Of a stretch of 52,986 bases of DNA, positions 8,889-19,602 are shown one piece after another. The notes under the pieces are model-generated. The model did no database searches. It was not told where the DNA came from and was given only the letters and a program-made list of their open reading frames with translations. Within the stretch, counting starts at the first letter, position 1. Each line of letters starts with the position of its first letter. This DNA comes from Caproicibacter sp046707225 (GTDB lineage: Bacteria > Bacillota > Clostridia > Oscillospirales > Acutalibacteraceae), in assembly GCF_046707225.1 (NCBI RefSeq), contig NZ_JBJKOP010000007.1:1-52986 (forward strand). The letters are read 5' to 3'. Position numbers and translations under genes: made by a program.

Positions 8889-10007
8889 ATGAACAAAACG
8901 GATATTTCTGAAAAACAAATGAAGAGCACGATCGCGCTGTTCCTGATGGGCAGTTCAGTGATTTCCAGCGGCTCCAACAGCGCGAAGCAGGATACCTGGA
9001 TTGCAGTTTTAGTCGCCGTGGCTCTGATGATTCCGGTCACGTGGGTCTATTCGGGGATTCTGCGGCTCTACCCCGGGCAGAATTTTTACCGCAACGTGCT
9101 GCGGGCGATGGGCAGGCCGGTCGGTCTGGCGGTCTGCGTTCTTTATCTTTTTTATCTTCTCCTTTTAGGCGGGCAGGTTCTCAGGACTTTCTCGGAATTC
9201 ATGCACCTTGTGAATTTAACGCAAACACCGCTGATCGGCATTTCGGCGGCCATGGTCGCCGTCGCCGTCTACCTGCTGAGCAACCGGCTTTATGTGCTGA
9301 CCCGGATCGGCAAGTTTGTGCTGCCCGTTTTGTACTTCACGATTATCCTGACGGTCCTGCTGTCGTTCAGGGATATGGATTTGAGCAATCTGAAGCCGGT
9401 CCTTCAATCCAAACCGTCCGATTTTCTGAAAGGAGTCGTGACTGCGTTTACCCTTCCCTACGGCGAACTGGTCGTCTGCCTGCCCATGTTCGGGGTTTCG
9501 GGACGGATTGAAAAGATTTTTCCCACCCTGATCAAAGGGATTTTTCTGGGATTCGGTTTTCTGTACGCGGCGGTCCTCCGCAATATCCTTGTTCTCGGGT
9601 ATTATGACTCCACCGCCGGATTTTCCTCCTACGAGTGTGTCAGCGTGATTCAGATGGGCGAATTTTTCACGAGGATCGAGGTTTTGATCGGCATCAACCT
9701 GCTGCTCGCCGGGTTTATCAAATTCGCGGTTCTTGCTTTCTCTTCCTGCGAAGGAGTCGCCCGGCTGTTCGGGTACCGGGACAGCGAGCCGCTTGTCGCG
9801 CCGGTCAGTCTGCTGCTCCTGACTCTTTCGGCCCTGCTCGACAAAAACATGTCGGAAGTTTTCGGCTTTCGGGAAATTTATCCGATTGTAGCCCTCCCGT
9901 TTCAGGTTCTTCTTCCGGTGCTGATTCTGGTCGTCGGCACGGTTCGCAAAAAGTTCCAAAAGCCGCGAAAGCCGTCGCCGGAGGCGCGGGAAAAACCATC
10001 GGGCTGA
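8889..10007 (+). CDS. Spore germination receptor B subunit, copy 3 (GerAB family)
   Basis: Third B-subunit paralogue, 372 residues. The start is the ATG at 8889 (MNKTDISEKQM), which follows GAGG and aligns with copies 1 and 2; an earlier in-frame ATG at 8847 would add 14 unrelated residues. It has SAKQDTWI, FTLPYGELVVCLPMFGVS and FFTRIEVLIGINLLLAGF. It is the most divergent of the three: VVCLPMFGVSGR replaces the CAPMFGAL segment shared by copies 1 and 2. A 48-bp gap separates it from copy 2, so it may be translated independently. It is the last gene of the operon. Confidence 0.93.
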   Translation: MNKTDISEKQMKSTIALFLMGSSVISSGSNSAKQDTWIAVLVAVALMIPVTWVYSGILRLYPGQNFYRNVLRAMGRPVGLAVCVLYLFYLLLLGGQVLRTFSEFMHLVNLTQTPLIGISAAMVAVAVYLLSNRLYVLTRIGKFVLPVLYFTIILTVLLSFRDMDLSNLKPVLQSKPSDFLKGVVTAFTLPYGELVVCLPMFGVSGRIEKIFPTLIKGIFLGFGFLYAAVLRNILVLGYYDSTAGFSSYECVSVIQMGEFFTRIEVLIGINLLLAGFIKFAVLAFSSCEGVARLFGYRDSEPLVAPVSLLLLTLSALLDKNMSEVFGFREIYPIVALPFQVLLPVLILVVGTVRKKFQKPRKPSPEAREKPSG

Positions 10008-10021
10008 ACCGCGGGAAGGAG

Positions 10022-10038
10022 GGGGCACCGCGTGCCCC
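10022..10038 (+). terminator. Weak hairpin after the ger operon
   Basis: GGGGCAC/GTGCCCC with a 3-base loop, 14 bp after the last gerB stop. The following tract is pyrimidine-rich rather than a clean T-run, so termination may be leaky into the secA leader. Confidence 0.4.
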
Positions 10039-10107
10039 GTCTTCCCATTTCTTTCTCTTTCCACAATATTTTGCCGCTCAAATCCGCTTCCCTTTTCGCC
10101 GCCGCTA

Positions 10108-10153
10108 TGTTATAATAAACAGGAATAACAAAAATCAGCCGGTTTCGGCTTTT
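10108..10153 (+). promoter_or_regulatory. Extended -10 promoter and leader hairpin of secA
   Basis: TGTTATAAT (10108-10116) is an extended -10 element with no good -35. The leader that follows holds a small hairpin AGCCG-GTTT-CGGCT followed by TTTT (10137-10153), a minimal terminator-like element about 30 bp before the secA start. Whether it attenuates secA is unknown. Confidence 0.55.
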
Positions 10154-10183
10154 GCGGCGGCCAATACTTTTGAGGTGAATTGG

Positions 10184-12934
<2,751 letters not shown>

Positions 12935-12947
12935 GCCTGAAAACAAG

Positions 12948-12986
12948 AAAAAAGGGAACCGCGGCGGCACCGCGGTTCCCTTTTTT
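12948..12986. terminator. Bidirectional intrinsic terminator between secA and a convergent lipoprotein gene
   Basis: A perfect inverted repeat with 17-base arms (AAAAAAGGGAACCGCGG and its complement) around a 5-base loop CGGCA. A-run on one side and T-run on the other make it work for both convergent genes. Confidence 0.9.
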
Positions 12987-12996
12987 CTGTTTGCCG

Positions 12997-13521
12997 TTAT
13001 GAATTTTTAAATTCCTTGAACAGCTTTGTCACCTTGTCGGCATAAGCCTTGTTCTCATCCTTTGTGACCGTGTCCTGGTAAATCATCAGGTATTTACCGC
13101 TGTCCGAAAGGACTGCGGTAATTTTCTGCCCCATCAGGGTAAACTGCCCGCTCGACTTCACGCTGTCCAGCACCTGTTTTGCGGTGCCGTTCACACTGTT
13201 GGGGTCGAATTCGTAAAGCTCAACGGTAACATTATTTTTTCCGTTATAGGAAAACTGGTATCTTCCCCCGGCTTTCGCCCCGATGACGTCCGATCGCATT
13301 TCAGCCGCGTCGCCGGAAAGGACCCCGTTCCCGGTCAGATATTTCTCGAGTCCCTTCAAACTGTCCTCAACGCTCGACTGCGCGACGGTTGGCCCGCTGC
13401 TGGAGGAGGACGCCTGGGACGACGAAGCTCCTGAGGAAGCTCCGCCCACATCGCCGGCTCCGCACGCCGTCGCCGTCATCATAAAAGCGGCCGCAGCCGC
13501 AAGAATCCATATTTTTTTCAT
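12997..13521 (-). CDS. Secreted lipoprotein of unknown function
   Basis: 174 residues with a lipoprotein signal peptide: MKKIWILAAAAAFMMTATAC gives a lipobox ATAC at Cys20. A Ser/Ala-rich linker (about 28-52, SSGASSSQASSSSSG) tethers a soluble domain of about 120 residues (GRYQFSYNGKNNVTVELYEFD... FKEFKNS). The general form recalls small clostridial lipoproteins such as DUF4358-type proteins, but I cannot confirm the family. Preceded by a near-perfect promoter and convergent with secA; no partner gene is evident. The later lipoprotein at 32734 has a similar overall build. Confidence 0.8.
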   Translation of the reverse strand: MKKIWILAAAAAFMMTATACGAGDVGGASSGASSSQASSSSSGPTVAQSSVEDSLKGLEKYLTGNGVLSGDAAEMRSDVIGAKAGGRYQFSYNGKNNVTVELYEFDPNSVNGTAKQVLDSVKSSGQFTLMGQKITAVLSDSGKYLMIYQDTVTKDENKAYADKVTKLFKEFKNS

Positions 13522-13590
13522 GTTTTAATCCGCCTTTTCATAACAATAAGGTCTGCCCGGGCCGAAAGCGCCGGTAAGCCTGTCCTTATT

Positions 13591-13619
13591 ATTATCACTT
13601 TTTTCCGTCTGTTTGTCAA
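13591..13619 (-). promoter_or_regulatory. Sigma-A promoter of the 12997-13521 lipoprotein
   Basis: Minus strand TTGACA, 17-base spacer, GATAAT; ends 69 bp before the start codon. The -35 overlaps the last codons of the upstream DUF1648 gene (stop at 13616), so the lipoprotein has its own transcript. Confidence 0.8.
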
Positions 13620-13837
13620 CCGGTCAAAAATTCGCTCCCGCCCCAAAGCTGCAGCGAGCCCTTGCCGCCCCAGCCGTCAGGATTTCCGTTCGCGCCGAAA
13701 TGGGTCGGAATCGTTGCGGGAAGAACGGGCATCGCGGCAACCGTCAGGGCAATCAGCCCGATTACGGCAAGAAAAGAGAAGAACTGTAGCAATTTGTCCA
13801 AAAGGCTGTAACGCAATTTCAGTTTCGGTCTTTGCAT
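13616..13837 (-). CDS. Short DUF1648-type membrane protein (possibly truncated)
   Basis: 73 residues: a basic N-terminus, one clear membrane helix (about 16-38, LLQFFSFLAVIGLIALTVAAMPV), then the DUF1648 hallmark LPATIPTHFGANGNPDGWG (about 40-58). In SdpI-like relatives this motif is followed by further helices; here the frame ends 15 residues later. Only one helix follows from the sequence, so it is either a minimal standalone form or the N-terminal remnant of a longer gene. The other frames downstream give no continuation that I recognise. Confidence 0.65.
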   Translation of the reverse strand: MQRPKLKLRYSLLDKLLQFFSFLAVIGLIALTVAAMPVLPATIPTHFGANGNPDGWGGKGSLQLWGGSEFLTG

Positions 13838-13893
13838 GACAGAGGAATCCTTTCCGGTCAGGCCAAAAAACGGACGGCTGATGACGAAACAAG

Positions 13894-13930
13894 AGGCTGT
13901 GCAAAATGATCATTTTGCAACAGCCTTTTT
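13894..13930 (+). terminator. Long palindromic hairpin, probable terminator
   Basis: AGGCTGT-GCAAAATGATCATTTTGC-(A)ACAGCC, almost perfectly self-complementary with one bulged A, followed by a T-run on the plus strand. It lies between the phosphohexomutase gene and the DUF1648 gene, both on the minus strand. The 224-bp gap around it (13838-14061) holds nothing else I can name. The core TTTTGCAACAGCC also occurs near 109-121, beside galE. Confidence 0.5.
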
Positions 13931-14061
13931 GGATATACAGACCTGCCGTATTGGAGAACTGCAAATGCACCGCGCCGTTTTCGAACATTTTAGGGCTCTG
14001 TATATGCAATTTTAGTTTACCCTATAAATCCGTTTCTGTCAATTATTTCCTGACTGATTTT

Positions 14062-15744
14062 TTATTTCATGAGGGCGGGGACCGCGCCGCGCAATTTTTC
14101 AATCAACGCAAGGGATTCCGCTTTCGTTTTTCCCCGCGCGGAAAGGTAAGCCTTGATTTTCGGCTCCGTCCCGCTGGGCCGGATGATGACCTTGCCCCCG
14201 TTTTCCAGCCGGTATTCCAGAACATTGGACTTCGGCAGATCGATTTTCCCGCCGCCGCTCGTCACGGATGCCTCGTAATCGCTCCAACCGGATACTTTGC
14301 AGCCGGCAATTTCGGCGGGCGCGCTTTTTCGCAGGGTATCCATGATCTTTCCCATTTGAATCATTCCGTCCTCGCCCTCAAAGCCGAAATTCATCAGCGC
14401 GTTTTCAAAGTAGCCGTAAGCTTGATACAGCTCCTCCATCGCGTCAACCAGCGTTTTGCCCTGCTTTTTGTAATACTGGGCCATCTGACAGATCAGCATG
14501 CTCGCGTCGACCGCGTCCTTGTCGCGGACATAGCCGCCGGACAGGTAACCGTAGCTTTCCTCAAACCCGAACAGGTAGCGATCCGCGCCGCCGTCCTGTT
14601 CCAGAAGCGCAATCTGGTCGCCGATGTACTTAAAGCCCGTCAGAACGCGCCGCAGCTCGATTCCGTATTTTTCCGCAACGGGCGTCGCCATATCCGTGCT
14701 GACGATGGTCGTCACCGCGACGGGACGCTTCGGCATCGTCCCCTGATCCTTCCGGCTGCGCGCGATGAAGTCCAGCAGAAGGACGCCGACCTCGTTGCCG
14801 GACATCAGGACGAATTTTCCGTTCTGGTTCACCGCGATTCCGCACCGGTCGCAGTCCGGGTCGGTCGCCAGCAGCAGGTCGGGCCGCACTTTCTCGCTCA
14901 GTTCCAGCCCCTTTTGCAGAGCCTCCCGGATTTCGGGATTCGGGAACGGGCAGGTGGTGAAGTTTCCGTCGGGGAACTCCTGCTCCGGAACAACCGTCAC
15001 TTCTCCCACGCCGATCATTTTCAAAATACGCGTGACGCAGACGCGCCCGGTGCCGTTAAGCGGCGTGTAGACAACCTTCAGGCTGCCGCAGGGCTCCTGA
15101 AAGACGCGCTGCTTCATCACTTCGTCGAGGAACCAGTCGGTCACCTCGTCCGGAATCGGGCGGATCATGCCCTCGCTCTGCGCCTTGTCATAGTCCATGC
15201 GCTTTACGTCGCCGAACACGTCGAGCTTTTCGATTTCGGCAAGCACGTCATCCGCCATTTTCAGGGTAATCTGGCAGCCGTCGTCGCCGTAAACCTTATA
15301 TCCGTTATATTTTGCGGGGTTGTGGCTCGCCGTCACGCAGATGCCCGCGTCACAGTGAAGCGTGCGAACCGCCCACGAAAGAGTCGGGGTCGGGGAAAGC
15401 TGCGGATAGAGATGCGCGGTCACGCCGTTCGCGGCAAGCACGGCCGCGGCTTCCCGCGCGAACAGGTCGGATTTGATCCTGCTGTCGTAGGCAATCGCCG
15501 CGCTGGGATTTTCAGAGTGCTTTTTCAGGTAATTCGCAAGCCCCTGCGTCGCCTTGCGCACCGTATAGATGTTCATCCGGTTGGTTCCCGCGCCGATCAC
15601 CCCGCGCAGACCTCCTGTGCCGAATTCCAGGTCGCGGTAAAACCGGTCGTTAATTTCTTCCGGCTTGTCACGGATCGATTTCAGCTCCTCCGTCAGGTCC
15701 GGATCATCCAGCGCGTTTTTCAGCCATCTTTCATATTCACTCAT
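14062..15744 (-). CDS. pgcA: Phospho-sugar mutase (phosphoglucomutase/phosphomannomutase, PgcA type)
   Basis: Interconverts hexose 1- and 6-phosphates (alpha-D-phosphohexomutase superfamily). The 560-residue protein contains the phosphoserine loop TASHNPAKYNGYKVYG (about 141-156), the metal-binding loop DPDCDRCG (about 295-302; the usual form is DPDADR), the sugar-binding GFEESYGYLSGG (about 393-404) and the phosphate-binding RPSGTEPKIKAY (about 525-536). Length fits the PgcA/YhxB group. With GalKTE in the same window it would connect galactose catabolism (glucose-1-phosphate) to glycolysis, though it is not in that operon. It lies 51 bp downstream of the phosphoesterase gene, possibly co-transcribed. 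Confidence 0.94.
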   Translation of the reverse strand: MSEYERWLKNALDDPDLTEELKSIRDKPEEINDRFYRDLEFGTGGLRGVIGAGTNRMNIYTVRKATQGLANYLKKHSENPSAAIAYDSRIKSDLFAREAAAVLAANGVTAHLYPQLSPTPTLSWAVRTLHCDAGICVTASHNPAKYNGYKVYGDDGCQITLKMADDVLAEIEKLDVFGDVKRMDYDKAQSEGMIRPIPDEVTDWFLDEVMKQRVFQEPCGSLKVVYTPLNGTGRVCVTRILKMIGVGEVTVVPEQEFPDGNFTTCPFPNPEIREALQKGLELSEKVRPDLLLATDPDCDRCGIAVNQNGKFVLMSGNEVGVLLLDFIARSRKDQGTMPKRPVAVTTIVSTDMATPVAEKYGIELRRVLTGFKYIGDQIALLEQDGGADRYLFGFEESYGYLSGGYVRDKDAVDASMLICQMAQYYKKQGKTLVDAMEELYQAYGYFENALMNFGFEGEDGMIQMGKIMDTLRKSAPAEIAGCKVSGWSDYEASVTSGGGKIDLPKSNVLEYRLENGGKVIIRPSGTEPKIKAYLSARGKTKAESLALIEKLRGAVPALMK

Positions 15745-15795
15745 ATCCTTGTTCCTTTCCGTTCTGATTCGGCATATTCTGTTACAGAGCAGCCG

Positions 15796-16260
15796 TCAGA
15801 CCTTTAGAATATTGGTCACGATCCCCGCGGGGGTAATGTCCAGAATTCCATAGGTCCCCGTGCTGCCGCAGAGAGAGCCCGGGTTCATGATATACAGTCC
15901 GTCCCGGTACTCGGTCAGCGCCGTGTGCGTATGGCCGAACAGAAGAATATCCGCCTTTCGGCCGCGCGCCGCGGAAACAACATTGTAAATGCCGTACTTC
16001 ACATTGTAAGTATAACCATGGGTATAGAAAATATTTTTCCCGCCCAGCGCGGTGAACCCTTCGTCGGGCAGCGTGCTGCCCCAGTCGCAGTTTCCGCGCA
16101 CCATCAGGAACATCCTGTCGCGAAAGCTGTCCTTTGCGTCGGCGGCCTCCTCCTCTCCGTCCCCAAGGTGAATGACAACCTCCGCCCTTGGCTGCTTCAG
16201 AATCGCCGCCCGAAGGGAAAAGGAGTCCCTGTGGGTGTCGGATACAACCAGAATTCGCAT
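15796..16260 (-). CDS. YfcE/MJ0936-type metallophosphoesterase
   Basis: Small calcineurin-like phosphodiesterase. The ATG at 16260 (MRILVVSDTHRDS) is preceded by AGGAGG; longer in-frame starts lack this. The 154-residue protein has the metal ligands in the usual order: SDTH (about 7-10), GDGEEE (about 33-38), RGNCDW (about 57-62, for the common GNxD), YTHGY (about 82-86) and FGHTHTA (about 107-113). The physiological substrate of this subgroup is not settled, so a cyclic nucleotide or phosphodiester is only a guess. Confidence 0.9.
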   Translation of the reverse strand: MRILVVSDTHRDSFSLRAAILKQPRAEVVIHLGDGEEEAADAKDSFRDRMFLMVRGNCDWGSTLPDEGFTALGGKNIFYTHGYTYNVKYGIYNVVSAARGRKADILLFGHTHTALTEYRDGLYIMNPGSLCGSTGTYGILDITPAGIVTNILKV

Positions 16261-16339
16261 GAAAAGACCTCCTGAACCGCCCTGCCGGGACGGGCATATA
16301 TTAATCGGGCATCGCATAAAGATATTGCGGGGTGATGTT

Positions 16340-16510
16340 ATGCAAAACAATTCGGGCAACAATCAGCTGCTGGAAACCCTGATGAGCAAGCTGGGTCAGC
16401 AGGACCAGGAACGGGTAAAATCTCTTCTGTCGGATAAAGAGGCCTGTGAAAAAATTCTGAATTCCCAGGAGGCGCAGGACCTGATCCGCCAATTCAAGGG
16501 AGGAAAATAA
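16340..16510 (+). CDS. Small protein of unknown function, first of a three-gene set
   Basis: 56 residues starting MQNNSGNNQLLETLMSKLGQ, with GGGGTGAT just upstream. Predicted all-helical and soluble; its middle holds KLGQQDQERVKSLLSDKEACEKILNS, and it ends in a basic KGGK. The next gene starts directly after its stop, so they are certainly co-expressed. I do not recognise the family. Confidence 0.75.
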   Translation: MQNNSGNNQLLETLMSKLGQQDQERVKSLLSDKEACEKILNSQEAQDLIRQFKGGK

Positions 16511-16879
16511 ATGGAAGACCTCTCCTCCATGCTGAACGACATTTTAAAGAACCCGGAAAGCATGGAGAAAATCAAGAATCTGGCGGGCATGCTGGGCGGG
16601 GGGACGGAGCCTCCGCCCTCTTCCCCGTCGGGCGGGGCGCCGCTTCCCGCCGTGCAGGACAACCGGACGCCCGACGGTCTGGACCAGGATTCCATGCGGA
16701 TGATCATGAAGCTTGCGCCCATGGTCTCCAAATTCCGGCAGGAAGACGACAGCACGCGGCTATTGCGGTCGCTGCGGCCCTTTTTAAACGAGGATAAAAG
16801 AAAGAAACTGGATGAGGCGATTCGGCTGATGCAGATTGTCCGAATGCTTCCTCTCATCCGGGGCAGCGGGCTTTTATGA
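16511..16879 (+). CDS. Helical protein of unknown function, second of a three-gene set
   Basis: 122 residues. The N-terminal half (MEDLSSMLNDILKNPESMEKIKNLAGMLGGG) is similar in style to the upstream 56-residue protein, with an ILK/ILN-NPES or SQEA helix; a Pro/Ser/Gly linker (about 35-50) joins it to a charged helical half with LLRSLRPFLNEDKRKKLDEA (about 81-100). The start follows GGGAGG with 7-base spacing and abuts the previous stop. No signal peptide or membrane helix. Function unknown. Confidence 0.75.
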   Translation: MEDLSSMLNDILKNPESMEKIKNLAGMLGGGTEPPPSSPSGGAPLPAVQDNRTPDGLDQDSMRMIMKLAPMVSKFRQEDDSTRLLRSLRPFLNEDKRKKLDEAIRLMQIVRMLPLIRGSGLL

Positions 16880-16887
16880 GGTGAACC

Positions 16888-17268
16888 ATGCCAGGGAACC
16901 ATAACGATAATTCATATAGCTTTCAGAGCCTTCAGGAGGATGCCGTACGCCGCGCAAGGGAAATGCAGGCAAGGGCGCACTTTTCGCCCTTCGAGGCTCC
17001 CGGGCCGGCCGGGAACCGCCCTTCCGAGCCGCCGCAGCCGCGTCCTCATGAGGAACGGCCTTCCGCGGGCGAACAGGCCCGTCCTGCTCCGCCGCCCTCC
17101 CAGCCGCCGCCCGGCCCCGAGGAACCGGCGGACAACTTGGCCTCCGGCCTTCTGGACTCGCTTCTGAAAGATAACGAGCGCACGCTGATCTGGGTTCTTC
17201 TTCTGATTCTGCTGGAAGAAAAGGCGGATACGGCATTGATTTTCGCTCTGATGTACCTCGCAACATAA
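16888..17268 (+). CDS. Protein with Pro-rich linker and hydrophobic C-terminus, third of a three-gene set
   Basis: 126 residues: a polar N-terminus with a basic helix (AVRRAREMQARAHF), a long Pro-rich disordered stretch (about residues 35-78), then a C-terminal hydrophobic region TLIWVLLLILLEEKADTALI that looks like one or two membrane segments, the first interrupted by EEKAD. GAGGTG lies 5 bases before the ATG. The architecture suggests a membrane-tethered protein that could anchor the two upstream soluble proteins; this is inference from the operon only. Confidence 0.75.
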   Translation: MPGNHNDNSYSFQSLQEDAVRRAREMQARAHFSPFEAPGPAGNRPSEPPQPRPHEERPSAGEQARPAPPPSQPPPGPEEPADNLASGLLDSLLKDNERTLIWVLLLILLEEKADTALIFALMYLAT

Positions 17269-17285
17269 CCGCTGCGCGTCACTCC

Positions 17286-17339
17286 CCGGGCGGGGCTCCC
17301 GGGCCGGCGGGCCTAGCCGGGAGCCCCGCCCGGTTTTTT
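17286..17339 (+). terminator. Strong intrinsic terminator after the three small genes
   Basis: Perfect 17-base arms (CCGGGCGGGGCTCCCGG and complement) around a 14-base GC-rich loop, followed by TTTTTT. The T-run exists only on the plus strand and touches the stop codon of the convergent gene. Confidence 0.9.
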
Positions 17340-18292
17340 CATGTCTCCGGCAGCGCCTTAACCGCGTAAATATACTGCTGCTGCGTCGTTGGGTCCGTCT
17401 TCAGGTCGTATTCCATGTATTTTACGGGTTTCGGCGTCACATTGGAAGAGACCGAGCCCGATGACTGCGCCCGTGTTTCATCGCTGGGCGCGACGTACCC
17501 GACCCGAAGGACCACCATGTCGTCCTTCTTCTTCGCATCTTCGGTATAGGGCGTGTAGGTGCTGTCAAGCGAATACAGAGCCACATGGAACTGCGCGTTC
17601 TGGGAATCATATTCATAGAAGGTTTCTTCCGTGGGATTCTTCGGCTGCAGCTGGCAGTTTGGCCCGAACAACTGGTGGCAGGCATCCGCCACATCGCCGA
17701 GCGGGACAAGCGTTCTGCCCGCATCGTCGTAGTCGGTGTAGTTTGACGCGCTGTCGCTGGTCATGCACTGCCACAGCGAAGCGTTCAACACGAAATCCGG
17801 GTCCGCCTTCTCCGGCGAGGAAAACGGCTGCGGGTCCTGCGCGACGGCTACCGTCAGGAACTGGTCGTACGCGCGCAGCTTGCTGTCGTCCGTCAACGCG
17901 GAATGGATTTTGGTTCCGATCGTCGTCGCAAGGAATCCGACGCCGACCAGCGCCAGAATCAGAACCAGCGAACCGACAAAGATTCCGTAACGGTTGCGGC
18001 CGCTCCGCTTCTGCCTCGGTTTTTCCGGTGTCTCGGCACCCATGCCGTCGTCCCATTTGGTCAGCAGGCGCTCGTCGTCCATGGTGTCGTTCTCCGGCAG
18101 AAAATCGTCGATTTCCGTATCGTTTTCCAGTCTGGCGCGCCGCGCGGCGGAAGGTTCCGGCACGGTTGCGCGCACGGAAGGAGGCTGGCGTCTTTTCTTT
18201 GCCGGCGGAGTCTTCTTTTCTTCACTTGCAAAGGATGAGCGGTAATCCGCAGAATAGGATTCCGGACTTTGCTCTTTCTTGTTTTTTTCCAT
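17339..18292 (-). CDS. Membrane-anchored protein of unknown function downstream of proBA
   Basis: 317 residues: a highly charged cytoplasmic N-terminal region of about 105 residues rich in Lys, Arg, Glu and Pro, one membrane helix (about 106-128, GIFVGSLVLILALVGVGFLATTI), and an extracytoplasmic domain of about 185 residues. The outer domain has three Cys (in WQCM, DACHQ and PNCQL) that could form a disulfide. The topology resembles clostridial regulators or cell-wall anchors, but I see no known domain. It follows proA by 17 bp, so it is probably in the proBA transcript. Confidence 0.8.
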   Translation of the reverse strand: MEKNKKEQSPESYSADYRSSFASEEKKTPPAKKRRQPPSVRATVPEPSAARRARLENDTEIDDFLPENDTMDDERLLTKWDDGMGAETPEKPRQKRSGRNRYGIFVGSLVLILALVGVGFLATTIGTKIHSALTDDSKLRAYDQFLTVAVAQDPQPFSSPEKADPDFVLNASLWQCMTSDSASNYTDYDDAGRTLVPLGDVADACHQLFGPNCQLQPKNPTEETFYEYDSQNAQFHVALYSLDSTYTPYTEDAKKKDDMVVLRVGYVAPSDETRAQSSGSVSSNVTPKPVKYMEYDLKTDPTTQQQYIYAVKALPET

Positions 18293-18309
18293 GGGATTCC
18301 ACCCTCTTT

Positions 18310-19554
18310 CTAACGAATCTGCCCGCTGCCGGTTACAATAAATTTAAAGGAAGTCAGCTCAAAAGCACCCATGGGGCCGCGGGCGTGCAGCTTCTGGGTG
18401 GAGATTCCGATCTCCGCTCCAAGCCCGAACTCTCCCCCGTCGGTGAACCGCGTGGAAGCGTTGACGTAAACCGCGGCCGCATCCACGGCTGCGGTAAACC
18501 GTCTGGCGTTTTCGTAGCTGTCGGTCACAATGACCTCGCTGTGCCCGGTCGAATAGCGGGCGATATGGCGGATCGCCTCGTCCATGCTGTCGACCACCCG
18601 AACAGCGAGGATGTAGTCCAGATACTCGGCGGCCCAGTCGTCCTCCGTCGCGGGAACGATGCCGTCCCCCAGAATCGCCCTGGTTCGTTCGCACCCGCGC
18701 AGCTCCACATGCTTTTCGTCCAGCCTCTTTTGAATGGCCGGAAGCGCCCTCTGTGCAATATCCCGGTGAACCAGAATGGTTTCAATCGCGTTGCAGACGG
18801 AGGGCCGGGAGGTCTTGGCGTTGAAGATAATCTCCGCCGCCATGCCGACGTCCGCGGAATCATCCACATACACATGGCAGTTCCCGGCGCCCGTCTGGAT
18901 GACGGGGACGCGCGAATTTTCCACGACCGATCGGATCAGCCCCTGCCCGCCGCGCGGAATCAGAACATCGAGATACCCGGTGAGCCGCATCATTTCCACC
19001 GCAGAGTCGCGGGAGGTGTCGCCCACCAGCTGAACACAGTCGGGATTCAGGCCGCAGGCTTCCAGCGCGCCGCGCATTGCGCCGGCGAGCGCCTGATTGG
19101 AGCGCAGGGCTTCTTTTCCGCCGCGGAGGATGACCGCGTTACCGGCTTTCAGGCAAAGCGCCGCCGCGTCCGCCGTCACATTCGGGCGGGCTTCGTAAAT
19201 CATGCCGATCACGCCGATCGGGACGCGTACCTTTTCGATTTTCAGCCCGTTTGGGCGAAGAAAGCCCGACACCACCTGCCCGACCGGGTCGGCCTGCGCC
19301 GCAACCGAGCGAATGCCGTCCGCCATGCCCCGGACCCGGTCCGGCGACAGGGCCAGCCGGTCCATCAGCGGCGCGCTCATCCCGTCCCGCTCCGCCTGCT
19401 CAAGATCCAGACGGTTGGCGGAAAGGATCTCCTGCTCGGAATCCTCCACAGCCCCGGCCATGGCGAAAAGCGCCTTTTCCCGGAGCTCCCCGGCGGCGGC
19501 AAGCTCGCGGGCGGCGGCTTTCGCCCTTCTTCCCATTTCCTGCAAAGCAGTCAT
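18310..19554 (-). CDS. proA: Gamma-glutamyl phosphate reductase ProA
   Basis: Second step of proline synthesis: NADPH reduction of gamma-glutamyl phosphate to glutamate semialdehyde. The 414-residue protein is of standard length and contains IEKVRVPIGVIGMIYEARPN (about 110-129), the nucleotide-binding GNAVILRGGKEA (about 142-153) and the catalytic cysteine region KTSRPSVCNAIETILV (about 248-263). It follows proB by 48 bp. Confidence 0.97.
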   Translation of the reverse strand: MTALQEMGRRAKAAARELAAAGELREKALFAMAGAVEDSEQEILSANRLDLEQAERDGMSAPLMDRLALSPDRVRGMADGIRSVAAQADPVGQVVSGFLRPNGLKIEKVRVPIGVIGMIYEARPNVTADAAALCLKAGNAVILRGGKEALRSNQALAGAMRGALEACGLNPDCVQLVGDTSRDSAVEMMRLTGYLDVLIPRGGQGLIRSVVENSRVPVIQTGAGNCHVYVDDSADVGMAAEIIFNAKTSRPSVCNAIETILVHRDIAQRALPAIQKRLDEKHVELRGCERTRAILGDGIVPATEDDWAAEYLDYILAVRVVDSMDEAIRHIARYSTGHSEVIVTDSYENARRFTAAVDAAAVYVNASTRFTDGGEFGLGAEIGISTQKLHARGPMGAFELTSFKFIVTGSGQIR

Positions 19555-19602
19555 TGTCTTCTCCTTCGCGCCTGACGGCGGCTCTGTGATCTTTCCTTTA
19601 TT

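Noticed and set aside
13906..15807. An open frame of 633 codons on the plus strand opposite the phosphohexomutase gene
   Set aside because: Same reason: a GC-driven antisense frame with no family similarity, while the minus strand holds a complete PgcA-type enzyme.
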